Source: JBPOHE01 sp052035915
Lineage (GTDB): Bacteria > Pseudomonadota > Gammaproteobacteria > Chromatiales > Chromatiaceae
Direction of reading: 5' to 3'
Length of the DNA: 11,957 nt
NCBI GenBank assembly: GCA_052035915.1
Contig: JBPOHE010000106.1
Location: forward strand, 1-11,957
Shown here: positions 1-7,557 of the stretch, in pieces
Layout of the letters: each line of letters opens with the position of its first letter
How positions within the stretch are numbered: position 1 is the first letter of the stretch
The notes under the pieces: model-generated
Database searches by the model: none
Told to the model about the DNA's origin: nothing
What the model saw: the letters and a program-made list of their open reading frames with translations, nothing else
Made by a program: the position numbers and the translations under genes

Positions 1-1042
1 TGAGGGGGGGGCGGGGGCGCTTCGGCGGTTCGGTCTGGGTCTTGAATTCCAGGCTCTCGGGGGCGGGGGGAGGGGAGAGGGGCTTCTGCCGGGATTGGAT
101 ATTGGCCTTGGCCATCTCCAGGAAACGGCCCTGGGGGTGGGTTCTGAGATAGGCTTCATAGCAGGGGAGGGTGGCGCATTTGTCCGCCGACAGCCAGGCG
201 GCCCGATCATCGTCCAGGGCGGTGGCGGTCTCCGTCTGGGGCGGCGAGGTCGGAAGGGATTCGGTCGGCGAGAGATAGACCTTGCCGAAGATGATCCCCT
301 CCTGCCAGGGCAATTGTTTCTGGTTGCCGCTGGTCAGGTAGACTTGTTGGGCAACTTGCTTGAAGGCCTCTTCCACCTGGAGACCCGGGGTGGCCAACAC
401 CTTGAGCAATTCCCCGGTGAAGAGGCCGTTGCGTCCGCCGGGATTGTCCGAGGCTGTCGCCCCGGGTTGGGCCGCGTAGAGCACCAGGGTTCCGCTACTC
501 GGCTCGACCCGGGCAAAGCCTCGATCGGCACCGGTGGAGCGGCTGCCCCGAACCGCGAAGGGATTATCCCGGCAGGCGTCCAGGATCACCAGATTCACGG
601 CCTTGTCTCGTCCGCTGGCCATCCCGTCGAGCAGCCGATCCAGGGCGATGGCCTGATCCTGGACATCCCACTCTTCTTCTATCTTGGCGTCCACCGGCAG
701 CAGGTAATTGGCGCCCTTCATCTGGATACCATGGCCGGCGTAATAGAACAGACCCATGGCGTCCGTGCCTTGCAGGCTTTTGACAAAGGTTTTCACCGCC
801 AGGTTGAACTGATCCCGGGTGGCGTCTTCCACGGCGGTGACCTGAAACCCCAGACCTCTGAGCATGGCTACCATGTCCTGGGCATCGTGGCGGGTGTTGG
901 TCAGGGGGTTGGCTCCCCGATAGGCGGCATTGCCCACCACCAGAGCGAGTTTTGCCGGCGCGGCCGCCGGCACCAGCGAGATCCAGCCGCCGAAGGCCAG
1001 CCAGAAAATGATGAGTAAAGGAATTCTGTTCACCCGCCGCAT
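1..1042 (-). CDS. Caspase-like (peptidase C14) secreted protein, C-terminus cut by window edge
   Basis: Reading the minus strand from an ATG at 1042 gives one open frame of 347 codons that leaves the window without a stop. Residues 1-30 form a signal peptide or N-terminal anchor (MRRVN, a hydrophobic stretch, then VPAAAPA). A caspase/metacaspase p20-like domain follows: LALVVGNAAY at 32-41, the catalytic histidine in FYYAGHG (His104) and the catalytic cysteine in ILDACRDNPF (Cys157). LYAAQPGATA (189-198) and NGLFTGELL (205-213) are also typical of the family. Residues about 283-316 (AAWLSADKC ... YEAYLRTHPQGRF) resemble the short helical repeat often found C-terminal to bacterial caspase-like domains, and a proline-rich linker follows. 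The substrate is unknown; such proteins are predicted cysteine peptidases acting outside the cytoplasm or at the membrane. The start is chosen because it yields the signal peptide directly before the domain; the ribosome-binding site is weak (AAGG). Confidence 0.88.
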   Translation of the reverse strand, partial: MRRVNRIPLLIIFWLAFGGWISLVPAAAPAKLALVVGNAAYRGANPLTNTRHDAQDMVAMLRGLGFQVTAVEDATRDQFNLAVKTFVKSLQGTDAMGLFYYAGHGIQMKGANYLLPVDAKIEEEWDVQDQAIALDRLLDGMASGRDKAVNLVILDACRDNPFAVRGSRSTGADRGFARVEPSSGTLVLYAAQPGATASDNPGGRNGLFTGELLKVLATPGLQVEEAFKQVAQQVYLTSGNQKQLPWQEGIIFGKVYLSPTESLPTSPPQTETATALDDDRAAWLSADKCATLPCYEAYLRTHPQGRFLEMAKANIQSRQKPLSPPPAPESLEFKTQTEPPKRPRPPL

Positions 1043-1389
1043 AGATGGCTGCCTTGCTGCCAGCCTGGATCCACCAGGGTTCGGCACTTATTCACTCTTC
1101 TTTGCAAGAGGCATTGGCCCGACCTTCCCTCTCACTACCCTACTTTCCCCTTCAAGTAACCCCCAGTTAGGTTTTCCGTGATTATCAGCGGAGGGGCTGG
1201 TACCTGAACCCGCCGCCGATGAAATCATACAATGTCTTCAGAAAAAGAAGGGGCTGGCGATGGGCGCAACGCATTCCGCTGCCTCGGCCCATGCCAAGCA
1301 ACCGGGTTTCAGCGCTTGGCGTCCTGGTATTGGCCGAGTCCAATCCGGACCTTGATGGCTGGCTCTCGGGCAGGGGGTCTTAGGTCTGG

Positions 1390-1457
1390 TTTTTGTTCTT
1401 ATTTAGAGAACAATTGGTCTAGATATTGATTCATAGTTCTCTTAAAGAGAACAAAAA
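1390..1457 (+). repeat. 68-bp palindromic repeat, copy A
   Basis: The element begins TTTTTGTTCTTATT and ends AGAGAACAAAAA, so its two ends are imperfect inverted repeats of about 25 bp. Each arm contains its own smaller palindrome: TGTTCT-N7-AGAACA on the left and GTTCTCTT-A-AAGAGAAC on the right. A second copy of exactly the same length lies at 11180-11247 in the same orientation; 23 of the first 25 bases match. This could be a miniature mobile element, or a tandem operator bound by a dimeric regulator. No transposase with matching ends is visible in the window. Confidence 0.75.
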
Positions 1458-1473
1458 ATGAGCATTTCCCGTC

Positions 1474-1498
1474 GAGGCCCGGAACGACTCCGAGCCTC
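1474..1498. other. Hairpin downstream of 68-bp repeat copy A
   Basis: GAGGCCCGGA (1474-1483) and TCCGAGCCTC (1489-1498) form a 10-bp stem with one mismatch and the loop ACGAC. It sits 17 bases after the 68-bp repeat. Copy B of the repeat is followed at about the same distance by a related AGGCCCGGAA ... GCCT inverted repeat (11264-11284), so the hairpin may belong to the repeat element. No T-run follows, so it is not a typical terminator. Confidence 0.5.
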
Positions 1499-1641
1499 TA
1501 GACCAGTTCCTGATCGGTTTGTATTCCTAGCGGCGGATTCGGGGGTGACGCTCGAGCCTGAGCGGTCGGAAGCCAGAAATGTATTCGGAAAGGTTATTAC
1601 GAACGGGAAGAGCGGAACTCATGGAGGTGAGGTCTTCAGGC

Positions 1642-1669
1642 TTGACAAAACAGCCGATATCCATACAAT
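1642..1669 (+). promoter_or_regulatory. Sigma70-like promoter for the small membrane protein gene
   Basis: A perfect -35 box TTGACA (1642-1647) is separated by 16 bases from TACAAT (1664-1669), five of six matches to the -10 consensus. The DNA just downstream is A/T-rich. Transcription would begin near 1676-1677, about 30 bases before the ATG at 1707. This is the best promoter match I found in the window. Confidence 0.6.
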
Positions 1670-1706
1670 TAATAATATTCTAATATATTAACTGTAAGGT
1701 CATGCC

Positions 1707-1955
1707 ATGAATATCTTTGCGTCGCCTGGACGGATAGGTCTGAAACATCGTTTCGGCCTGAGTCTGCTTCTCTTGTTCATCCTGGCTTCAGTGAGCGCGG
1801 TGATTCTAGCCACCATCGAGTCGGGCCTCGATGGTCTGATCGCCACGCTGTTGATCGCGGTGTATCCGGTGTCCGCTTTGTTTATCCTGGCCATCCTTGG
1901 CTGGGTGCTGTGTCGTCTGGCTTCCCGTTTCGGGCTGACCTGCCCGACCCATTGA
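1707..1955 (+). CDS. Small two-helix membrane protein of unknown function
   Basis: 82 residues that I do not recognise as a named family. The sequence is strongly hydrophobic, with a predicted membrane helix at about residues 17-37 (LSLLLLFILASVSAVIL) and a second at about 44-68 (LIATLLIAVYPVSALFILAIL), joined by a short acidic turn. The N-terminus carries several basic residues and the C-terminal tail (CRLASRFGLTCPTH) is short. A TAAGG ribosome-binding site lies 7 bases before the ATG, a strong promoter match lies upstream (1642-1669), and a GC-rich hairpin follows the stop. Together these support a real single-gene transcript. The opposite-strand frame over the same interval is rich in Arg and Pro and looks like a shadow. 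No role can be assigned. Confidence 0.6.
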   Translation: MNIFASPGRIGLKHRFGLSLLLLFILASVSAVILATIESGLDGLIATLLIAVYPVSALFILAILGWVLCRLASRFGLTCPTH

Positions 1956-1963
1956 GCCCGCTT

Positions 1964-1991
1964 CCGGCCCGGCGACCGAGCGCCGGGCTGG
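1964..1991 (+). terminator. Terminator-like GC hairpin after the small membrane protein gene
   Basis: CCGGCCCGGCG (1964-1974) pairs with CGCCGGGCTGG (1981-1991) around the loop ACCGAG, an 11-bp stem with one G-U pair. It starts 8 bases after the stop codon. Only a weak T-run follows (CGTTTCCC), so termination efficiency is uncertain. Confidence 0.45.
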
Positions 1992-2151
1992 CGTTTCCCA
2001 TCGGACCTGTTCCTTCTCATCCCGTCGATCCGCCCTTCGGTCTGGTTGCGGAGCCTTCCTGGCTAGCCCGGTTTTTTCCGGCACAGGTTCCCCGAGCGAC
2101 TCTTTCCGGTCCAGGCGGCGCCAGGACTTTTGCTCTGACCAAGCTTTCTAG

Positions 2152-2173
2152 GCATATAAATATATGCATTTTT
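2152..2173 (+). other. A/T-rich perfect palindrome followed by a T-run
   Basis: GCATATA and TATATGC flank an AA centre (2152-2167), and the sequence continues A-TTTTT to 2173. The stem is perfect but weak in GC. It could be a back-up terminator for the transcript from 1677 or a protein-binding palindrome; the sequence does not decide between them. Confidence 0.35.
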
Positions 2174-2390
2174 GCTGATCTAGCTCAGTGTCTGTTGCAG
2201 AAGATTGGGAGATACTGAGCGCATCTTCATTGCAGCCAAGCGGGCGAGAACAACATGAATGGGCTGCAAAATTTTGAAAAATAATATGTTTTTGGAAGTG
2301 TCCGGGTTCGGCGGGTAGTTCGTTGCTGTCTTGGCCAGGATTTGGCGAGGGTTCCGGCCATGGAGTAGGGCGTAGATAAGAACCCGGGTT

Positions 2391-2417
2391 TGGCAGCGGA
2401 TACCTATCCGGGCGCCA
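2391..2417 (+). promoter_or_regulatory. Hairpin in the operon leader
   Basis: TGGC (2391-2394) and GCCA (2414-2417) enclose CGGATA (2397-2402) and TATCCG (2405-2410), giving a nearly symmetric stem-loop about 140 bases before the catalytic-subunit start. It may be a leader RNA structure or an operator. I cannot match it to a known riboswitch class. Confidence 0.3.
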
Positions 2418-2557
2418 GGCTTCCCCCCATATCGGCTCTGGGGTGCCGAGCGGAATTCGTAGTAATCCCACTGCGATCTGCCTCCGAGACACCGGCTCGA
2501 TTCGGCGTCTTCGCTGTGCAGTTGAGATCAATCGACAATCTTCAGGAGGATGGAGCT

Positions 2558-5332
2558 ATGGCTTGGCAATTTCCCAAGCTGTCTCGCCGTACCTTTCTCA
2601 AAGCTTCCGGATTAAGCGCGGCTGGCCTCGGGTTATGGCAACCCAAGGCCATGGTCGAGGCCATCGCCGGCACGACCGCTCCCGCTGGTGGTGAAGACAG
2701 GTTTTACAGCATCTGCAACTTCTGTTCGTCCCTGTGCAACATCCAGGTCACGACCCAGACGATCAACGGCAAACGCCGCATCGTCAAATTGGACGGCAAT
2801 CCCAATTCAACCCTGAACCGCGGCAAGATGTGCGCCCGCGGCCAGGCCGGATTGCGTCAGACTTACGACCCCGACCGCTTCCGTCAGCCCTTGATCCGCA
2901 AGGAAGGCACCAAGCGCGGCGAGTGGAAGTTCGAGGCCGTGACCTGGGAGCAGGCCTGGGACTACATCGCCAAGAAGGTAAAGGCGGCGGACATCAAGCC
3001 CTGGGAATGGACGATGATCGGCGGCTGGACCTCCTGCGTCTTTTACATGAACTGGTCGGTCCCCTTCGCCATGGCCAACGAGATCCCCAATATCGTGGCT
3101 TCGCCCATGCAGCATTGCGTGACTACCGGGCACCTGGGCACCGACGCCGTCACCGGCAATTTCAACATCCACGACGAGATCCTGCCGGACTACGACAACG
3201 CCAAATACATCCTGCTGATGGGCAACAACGCCTCCATCGGCGGGGTCTCGACCTGCCGGGTGGTACGCTTCGCCAAGGGGCGCAAGAACGGCGCCAAGGT
3301 GGTGGCGTTGGATCCCCGCATCTCCGAGACGGCGGCCAAGGCCGACGAATGGTTGCCCATCCGTCCGGGCACGGATCTGGACTTCGCCCTCGCCATGCTC
3401 AAGGAGATGTTGGACAAGGGCTACTACGACGCCGAATTTCTGCGTTTCCATACCAATCTGCCCTTCCTCGCCTACCGCGACGACAAGGGCCAATGGCAAC
3501 TCTATCGCGACGCCCAGGGTCGGCCCGCGGCCTTGCAGGAAGGCACCACCAACCTCCGCAGCCTGCCGGGTTACGCCAACACCAACGCCAAGGACGCCGA
3601 CGGCCATACCTTCTACCCGGCCATGGAGGCGCCCCAGGATCTGACGATCGACGGCAAGCAATTGATGACGGTGTTCCAGGCCCAGCGGGAGGAAATCAGG
3701 GAATGCACCCCGGAATGGGCGGAAAAGACCACCGGCATCCCGGCGGCGACCATTCGTCGCATCGCCTATGAATTCGGCACCACCCGCCCGGCCATCATCG
3801 ATCCGGGTTGGCACGGCGCCCGCTACGGCAACATCCAGATGACGCGGCGCGTCCAGGCCATGATCCAGACCCTCAATGGCGGCATCGACAAGGAAGGCGG
3901 CTGGCTGATGAGTGGGGAGTTTCACCATAAGCTCATGGCGACCCACAAGGCGAAGGCTGAGAGCCGGGAGCAACCCGCGCCCCTGACCACCAAGGCCGGC
4001 ATGGAATTCGCCCAGATGGTGATCGGCGCCGTCTCCAAGCCGGAGAACTTCTCCCACGGACACCCCGGTTTTTCCTGGGCCTATGCCCAACAGCAAAAGA
4101 CGGCGGGCAAGGAATGGGTCGCGCTGCCGGCAATGGCGGACGAGGGGCTCAAGGAATCGGTCGAAGGCCAGTTACACTGGCAAGGGAAGCCCTACCTTAC
4201 CCGCGCCCTGTTCATCAACGCGGCCAATCCGGTACGGCACTATTACCCCGACACCTACTGGAAGGACCTGATGCAGCACAAGAATATGGCGCTCATCATC
4301 GCCCTCGAAGTGCTGCCGTCGGATACCACCCCCTATGTCGATGTCATCCTGCCCTCCAGCACCTATCTGGAGCGCAGTGAGCCCAACCTCTACGGCAACG
4401 GCGTCAATCAGGATCTGGCCATCACCACCAGATACGCCGCCATCGAGCCGCTCTACGACACGGGAGAGGCGCCGGATGTGCTGCTCAAGCTGACCGAGGT
4501 GCTCAACGGTAAGCCGGAGCGACTGTTCCAGTTCATGGACATGTTGACCGGGCTGCCCGCCGCGGCGGTGCAGGAGGCCCTGGCGCAACACCGTAAAGCC
4601 GGGCACAAAAACCCCTTCAGCCTCGCCTGTCGGGATGTCAGTTTCGCCGAGACCGCCAAGCGCCTGCATGTGAGCGTGGACAAGTTGGACAAGGTGCTGC
4701 GGGAAAAGGGCGTCTATCACGAGGAGGATTGGCGGGATCTGCTCACCCACGCCTCCATGCCGAGGATCTTGCCAGCACTCACCCCGAGCGGACGGCTGGA
4801 ATTTTTCAGCGGCCTCTTCGACAGTCTGCGCGGCATGGGTGCCACCTCGCCGCACTTCAATGTCCTCGCCGGCCACTTCCCGGCGGCTTGCCGCGCCGGC
4901 AAGGGTATGGATCAACCCCTGGCGGACGATGAGTTCTATTTCACCTACGGCAAGACGCCGACCGTGTCCTATGGTTCCACCAACAGCAACAATCCGGTGA
5001 TCGCGGCCATCAACACCCTGAAGAAGGACATCTACACCGGGGTCTGGATCCATCCCGACAAGGCGAAGAAGCTCAAGATCGCCCAGGGAGACAGTATCAT
5101 GCTGACCAACACCCTGTCCGGTCAGCAGGCCAAGGGCCATGCCTACATAACCCGCCAGGTCAGGCCCGATACCCTGTTCCTGCATTCCTCCTTCGGAGTC
5201 GAGAACCCGCAACTCACCCGCAGCTTCGGCATGGGGGGCACGGCGACCAATAAGCTGATTCCCCATACCGTCGAGCCGGTGGTGGCCGGGTTCCGTTCCC
5301 AGGAATTCACCATCCGGGTTACCAAGGCCTAA
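2558..5332 (+). CDS. Tat-exported molybdopterin oxidoreductase catalytic subunit (Psr/Phs/Sre/Ttr-type)
   Basis: 924 residues, DMSO-reductase superfamily, the active-site subunit of a membrane-attached periplasmic respiratory enzyme. A twin-arginine signal lies at the N-terminus (LSRRTFLKASG, Arg10-Arg11). A [4Fe-4S] site follows: Cys53-x2-Cys56-x3-Cys60 and Cys92 (KMCARGQAG). Cys187 in SPMQHCVTTGHLG is at the position expected for the Mo-coordinating residue. Further family motifs are NPVRHYYPD, LPSSTYLERSEPN and a C-terminal molybdopterin-dinucleotide-binding domain at about 793-924. At 924 residues it is longer than classical PsrA/PhsA (about 760) and nearer to sulfur reductase SreA, TtrA and ArrA-type enzymes. 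The ATG at 2558 is chosen because AGGAGGA precedes it and the Tat signal begins right there. It is first gene of a five-gene operon. Polysulfide, sulfur, thiosulfate, tetrathionate, arsenic oxyanions or phenylacetyl-CoA are all possible substrates; the Tat signal argues against cytoplasmic SoeA. Confidence 0.93.
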   Translation: MAWQFPKLSRRTFLKASGLSAAGLGLWQPKAMVEAIAGTTAPAGGEDRFYSICNFCSSLCNIQVTTQTINGKRRIVKLDGNPNSTLNRGKMCARGQAGLRQTYDPDRFRQPLIRKEGTKRGEWKFEAVTWEQAWDYIAKKVKAADIKPWEWTMIGGWTSCVFYMNWSVPFAMANEIPNIVASPMQHCVTTGHLGTDAVTGNFNIHDEILPDYDNAKYILLMGNNASIGGVSTCRVVRFAKGRKNGAKVVALDPRISETAAKADEWLPIRPGTDLDFALAMLKEMLDKGYYDAEFLRFHTNLPFLAYRDDKGQWQLYRDAQGRPAALQEGTTNLRSLPGYANTNAKDADGHTFYPAMEAPQDLTIDGKQLMTVFQAQREEIRECTPEWAEKTTGIPAATIRRIAYEFGTTRPAIIDPGWHGARYGNIQMTRRVQAMIQTLNGGIDKEGGWLMSGEFHHKLMATHKAKAESREQPAPLTTKAGMEFAQMVIGAVSKPENFSHGHPGFSWAYAQQQKTAGKEWVALPAMADEGLKESVEGQLHWQGKPYLTRALFINAANPVRHYYPDTYWKDLMQHKNMALIIALEVLPSDTTPYVDVILPSSTYLERSEPNLYGNGVNQDLAITTRYAAIEPLYDTGEAPDVLLKLTEVLNGKPERLFQFMDMLTGLPAAAVQEALAQHRKAGHKNPFSLACRDVSFAETAKRLHVSVDKLDKVLREKGVYHEEDWRDLLTHASMPRILPALTPSGRLEFFSGLFDSLRGMGATSPHFNVLAGHFPAACRAGKGMDQPLADDEFYFTYGKTPTVSYGSTNSNNPVIAAINTLKKDIYTGVWIHPDKAKKLKIAQGDSIMLTNTLSGQQAKGHAYITRQVRPDTLFLHSSFGVENPQLTRSFGMGGTATNKLIPHTVEPVVAGFRSQEFTIRVTKA

Positions 5333-5352
5333 GTTGGGGGAGGACGAAGACA

Positions 5353-5967
5353 ATGGCAAAACATTACGCAATGGTCATCGATCTCAACACCTGCGTCGGC
5401 TGTAACGCCTGCATGGCGGCCTGCGCCATGGAGAACCAGACCCCGGTGTGGAGCAACAAGTGGCGCACCTATGTGCACGACATCGAGACCGGCAAGGGCG
5501 ACGAAGTCCGCCGGCGCTTCTTCCCGCGCCTGTGCAATCACTGCGACAACCCGCCCTGTATGAGCGTCTGTCCCACCGGTGCCACCTACAAGATGGACAA
5601 CGGCATCGTCATGGTGGACGACAACCTCTGCATGGGCTGCGCCGCCTGCGCCATGGCCTGTCCCTACGACGCCCGCTATGGCTACACCTACAGCGATGTC
5701 TCCGAGGCGGAGAAGTTCTTCGGCGCCTTGACACACCGCAGCTCACCCAGCGTGGACAAATGTTCCTTCTGCTTCCACCGGGTGCTCGCCGGGCTCAAAC
5801 CCGCCTGCGTGGAGACCTGCGTCGGCTCGGCGCGGCTGTTCGGGGATCTCAACGATCCCAAGGACGAGGTGGCGCGGCTGGTGGCCTCCGGGGTGGCCAA
5901 GCCCCTGTTGGCGCATCTGGGCACGCGGCCCAACGTCTTCTACATCGGCGACGTGGAACGGGGCTAG
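5353..5967 (+). CDS. Four-cluster [4Fe-4S] ferredoxin-like subunit (PsrB/DmsB/PhsB-type)
   Basis: 204 residues, the electron-transfer subunit that links the molybdenum subunit to the membrane anchor. All sixteen cluster cysteines are visible in four groups: Cys14/17/20/24 (CVGCNACMAAC), Cys61/64/69/73 (CNHCDNPPCMSVC), Cys93/96/99/103 (CMGCAACAMAC) and Cys137/140/152/156. No residue is missing or replaced, so four [4Fe-4S] clusters are expected. There is no Tat signal of its own; in this family the subunit normally crosses the membrane bound to the catalytic subunit. It starts 20 bases after the catalytic-subunit stop with a GGGGGAGGA ribosome-binding site, and ends 10 bases before the membrane-anchor gene. 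Length and motif spacing are normal for the family. Confidence 0.95.
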   Translation: MAKHYAMVIDLNTCVGCNACMAACAMENQTPVWSNKWRTYVHDIETGKGDEVRRRFFPRLCNHCDNPPCMSVCPTGATYKMDNGIVMVDDNLCMGCAACAMACPYDARYGYTYSDVSEAEKFFGALTHRSSPSVDKCSFCFHRVLAGLKPACVETCVGSARLFGDLNDPKDEVARLVASGVAKPLLAHLGTRPNVFYIGDVERG

Positions 5968-5977
5968 GAGATAAGGC

Positions 5978-7042
5978 ATGTATTACGCAACGCAAGACAT
6001 CTGGACCTGGTGGCTGGCCATCTATCTGTTCTTCGGCGGCATGGGGGCGGCCTCGGTATCGGTGACCTGCCTCACCGACATGTACCTCAAGCCGCATCGG
6101 GAGCTGGTGCTCTGGGGCAATCTTTCCGGCTTCGTCATGCTCAGCCTGGGTTCCTCCTTGTTGTTCATCCACCTGCTGCACCATACGGCGGTCATCAATG
6201 TGCTCAACCCCATGGTGTTGCTGCGCAAGCCCGACGCCTGGATTGCCTGGGGTACCCAGTTCATCACCTGGATGATGATCTGGAGCTTGGTCTACTCGCT
6301 GCCCTATCTGCGGCAGACCAAGCTGTTCATGGAGATGCCGCTGGTCGGCAAGATCCTCGACTGGGGGCCGGTGATCTGGCTGGCGAACCTGGCGTCCAGG
6401 TTCCATAAGCCGATCGGCTGGTTGGCGACCATCAACGGCGTCGGCACCGTGGTCTACACCGGCTTGCTGCTGCAATCCTTCCCAGCGGTGGCCCTGTGGC
6501 ACAATCCGGGCGTGCCGGTGCTCTTCACCATCTCCGGCTTCTCCACTTCCCTGGCCTTTCTGCTTCTGATCCTGGTGCTGGTGATCCGGGATGAAGCCGC
6601 GACCCATGAGATCAAGATCTTTTACGAGCGGGCGGACGTCATCCTCATCGCCGCCGAGCTGGTGGTGATCTTCTCCTTCTTCCAGTACATGAAGCAGGGC
6701 TCCGAATCGGCCCGCCACTCGGCCACGCTGCTCTGGACCAACATGGGCTGGCTGGTCGGCTTCCTCATCTTCGGCCTCATCGTGCCGCTGCTGATCGAAC
6801 TCAAGGGCGTGGTCAAGGGTTGGCGCGGCCATGGGGCGATCGCCGTAGCGGCTTCGCTGGTGCTCTGCGGCGGCTATCTGTTGCGGTACTACATGCTGGA
6901 GGCCGGTGTCTATGAACGGCCCTATCCGCCCCATGGCTACAGCTCCTATCGGGATCCACCCTCCGGGGCGGCGGATCGGACCACGGTGCTGGTGCCGATC
7001 GAGAACCGTCAGGTGCTGACGGCGAAGCATGGCGATGGCTGA
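5978..7042 (+). CDS. NrfD/PsrC-type membrane anchor subunit
   Basis: 354 residues with about eight predicted membrane helices (roughly 11-31, 47-68, 90-110, 147-168, 180-203, 219-238, 254-275 and 286-305). The first contains the glycine-rich FFGGMGAASVSV stretch typical of NrfD-like proteins. The family forms the quinol/quinone-interacting part of Psr, Phs, Sre and Ttr complexes and has no haem. The hydrophilic C-terminal tail of about 45 residues (from about 310) is rich in Pro and Tyr. The preceding stop codon is part of the ribosome-binding site (TAGGAG, 5965-5970), which suggests translational coupling with the Fe-S subunit. The 3' end overlaps the chaperone gene by 14 bases. Nothing looks truncated. 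Confidence 0.93.
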   Translation: MYYATQDIWTWWLAIYLFFGGMGAASVSVTCLTDMYLKPHRELVLWGNLSGFVMLSLGSSLLFIHLLHHTAVINVLNPMVLLRKPDAWIAWGTQFITWMMIWSLVYSLPYLRQTKLFMEMPLVGKILDWGPVIWLANLASRFHKPIGWLATINGVGTVVYTGLLLQSFPAVALWHNPGVPVLFTISGFSTSLAFLLLILVLVIRDEAATHEIKIFYERADVILIAAELVVIFSFFQYMKQGSESARHSATLLWTNMGWLVGFLIFGLIVPLLIELKGVVKGWRGHGAIAVAASLVLCGGYLLRYYMLEAGVYERPYPPHGYSSYRDPPSGAADRTTVLVPIENRQVLTAKHGDG

Positions 7043-7547
7043 TCCGCGGGCGGCGGAAGTCTTCATCCTCGCCGGGTTGCTGGCGCAGCCCGGTGAGGAG
7101 TCGGCGGTCGCCGTCGCCGAGGTGGCCGAGGATTATCCCTGGCTGAAGGAGGCCGCCGCGGAACTGGCGGCCCTCCCGCTGAGCGACTGGCAGGTCGAAC
7201 ACACCAGGTTGTTCATCAACGGCCAGCCCAAAACCTGCTGCCCGCCCTTCGCCTCGGTCTATTGCCAGGGCCGAATGCATGGCGAGAAGACCCTGTTGGC
7301 GGAACGACTGTTCCAGCAACTCGGTTTCCAGGCCAATGCCGATTTGCCGGCGGATTACCTGGGTAGCCTGCTCGAATGTCTGGCCTGGATGCTGGAACAG
7401 GGCGTAGGGGAGAGCCCTGCGGCGCGGCTGTTGAAAGACGAGTTGCTGGCCCCCTGGTTGTTGCCCTTCGCCCTGGATCTGCAACAGTCTTCCTCTTTGC
7501 GGATCTACCGGGTGTTGGCGGAACGGTTACCGCGCGTCCTGGATTGA
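7029..7547 (+). CDS. TorD/DmsD-family molybdoenzyme maturation chaperone
   Basis: 172 residues, cytoplasmic and mostly helical. The family motif FINGQPKTCCPPFASVY lies at about residues 62-78, and the second signature, an acidic helix with ADYLGSLLECLAWML, at about 108-122. TorD-type proteins bind the Tat signal peptide and assist cofactor insertion, holding the enzyme back until it is mature; here the client would be the catalytic subunit at 2558-5332. The gene overlaps the membrane-anchor gene by 14 bases, a sign of translational coupling. A second in-frame ATG at 7035 could also serve as the start (MADPRAAEV), and the sequence does not settle which is used. Length is slightly shorter than E. 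coli TorD or DmsD, but both motifs are intact. Confidence 0.88.
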   Translation: MAMADPRAAEVFILAGLLAQPGEESAVAVAEVAEDYPWLKEAAAELAALPLSDWQVEHTRLFINGQPKTCCPPFASVYCQGRMHGEKTLLAERLFQQLGFQANADLPADYLGSLLECLAWMLEQGVGESPAARLLKDELLAPWLLPFALDLQQSSSLRIYRVLAERLPRVLD

Positions 7548-7557
7548 GGGGGCGGTC

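Larger units (their letters stand above)
1043..1706. other. Intergenic region between caspase-like gene and small membrane protein gene
   Basis: About 660 bases with no convincing gene. The short open frames here (1232-1429 and 1458-1691) lack good ribosome-binding sites, have no recognisable domain and run across repeat DNA. What it does hold is a 68-bp palindromic repeat (1390-1457), a 10-bp-stem hairpin (1474-1498) and a sigma70-like promoter (1642-1669). The upstream region of the caspase-like gene is at its left end, but I could not assign a convincing promoter for that gene. Confidence 0.6.
1992..2557. other. Long non-coding leader region upstream of the molybdoenzyme operon
   Basis: About 570 bases without a credible gene. 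It contains an A/T-rich palindrome followed by five Ts (2152-2173), the inverted repeat GCTCAGT/ACTGAGC (2183-2189 and 2214-2220), an A/T-rich patch around 2268-2290 and a hairpin at 2391-2417. I found no convincing sigma70 -35/-10 pair, no TTGAT-N4-ATCAA FNR box and no sigma54 GG/GC element, so the operon promoter is not assigned. The open frame that could extend the catalytic subunit upstream to 2390 has no ribosome-binding site and no protein-like content. Confidence 0.55.

Noticed and set aside
95..1018. Long plus-strand open frame of 307 codons
   Set aside because: It is the antisense shadow of the caspase-like gene; its protein is rich in Gly, Gln and His with no domain, while the minus strand shows both catalytic motifs and a signal peptide.
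1166..1172. GTTAGGT, matching the integron core GTTRRRY
   Set aside because: No RYYYAAC partner or palindrome around it and no cassette structure nearby.
1458..1691. 77-codon plus-strand open frame starting inside repeat DNA
   Set aside because: Its start abuts the 68-bp repeat, it contains a hairpin and the promoter of the next gene, and no ribosome-binding site precedes it.
2170..2225. TAGCTCAGT at 2181-2189, resembling a tRNA D-arm
   Set aside because: No acceptor stem, anticodon arm or GGTTCGAATC-type T-arm can be found around it; the match is chance or part of the GCTCAGT/ACTGAGC inverted repeat.
2522..2531. TTGAGATCAA just upstream of the operon start as an FNR/Crp-type site
   Set aside because: The half sites are separated by two bases instead of the spacing in TTGAT-N4-ATCAA, and the location next to the ribosome-binding site is unsuitable for activation.
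2390..2557. Upstream extension of the catalytic subunit by 56 codons
   Set aside because: The extension has no ribosome-binding site, would bury the Tat signal inside the protein, and the ATG at 2558 has a near-perfect AGGAGGA.
2807..4096. Minus-strand open frame of 429 codons inside the catalytic subunit gene
   Set aside because: Antisense shadow of a high-GC gene; no ribosome-binding site and no recognisable motifs. The same holds for the minus-strand frames at 4172-5371 and 5849-7066.
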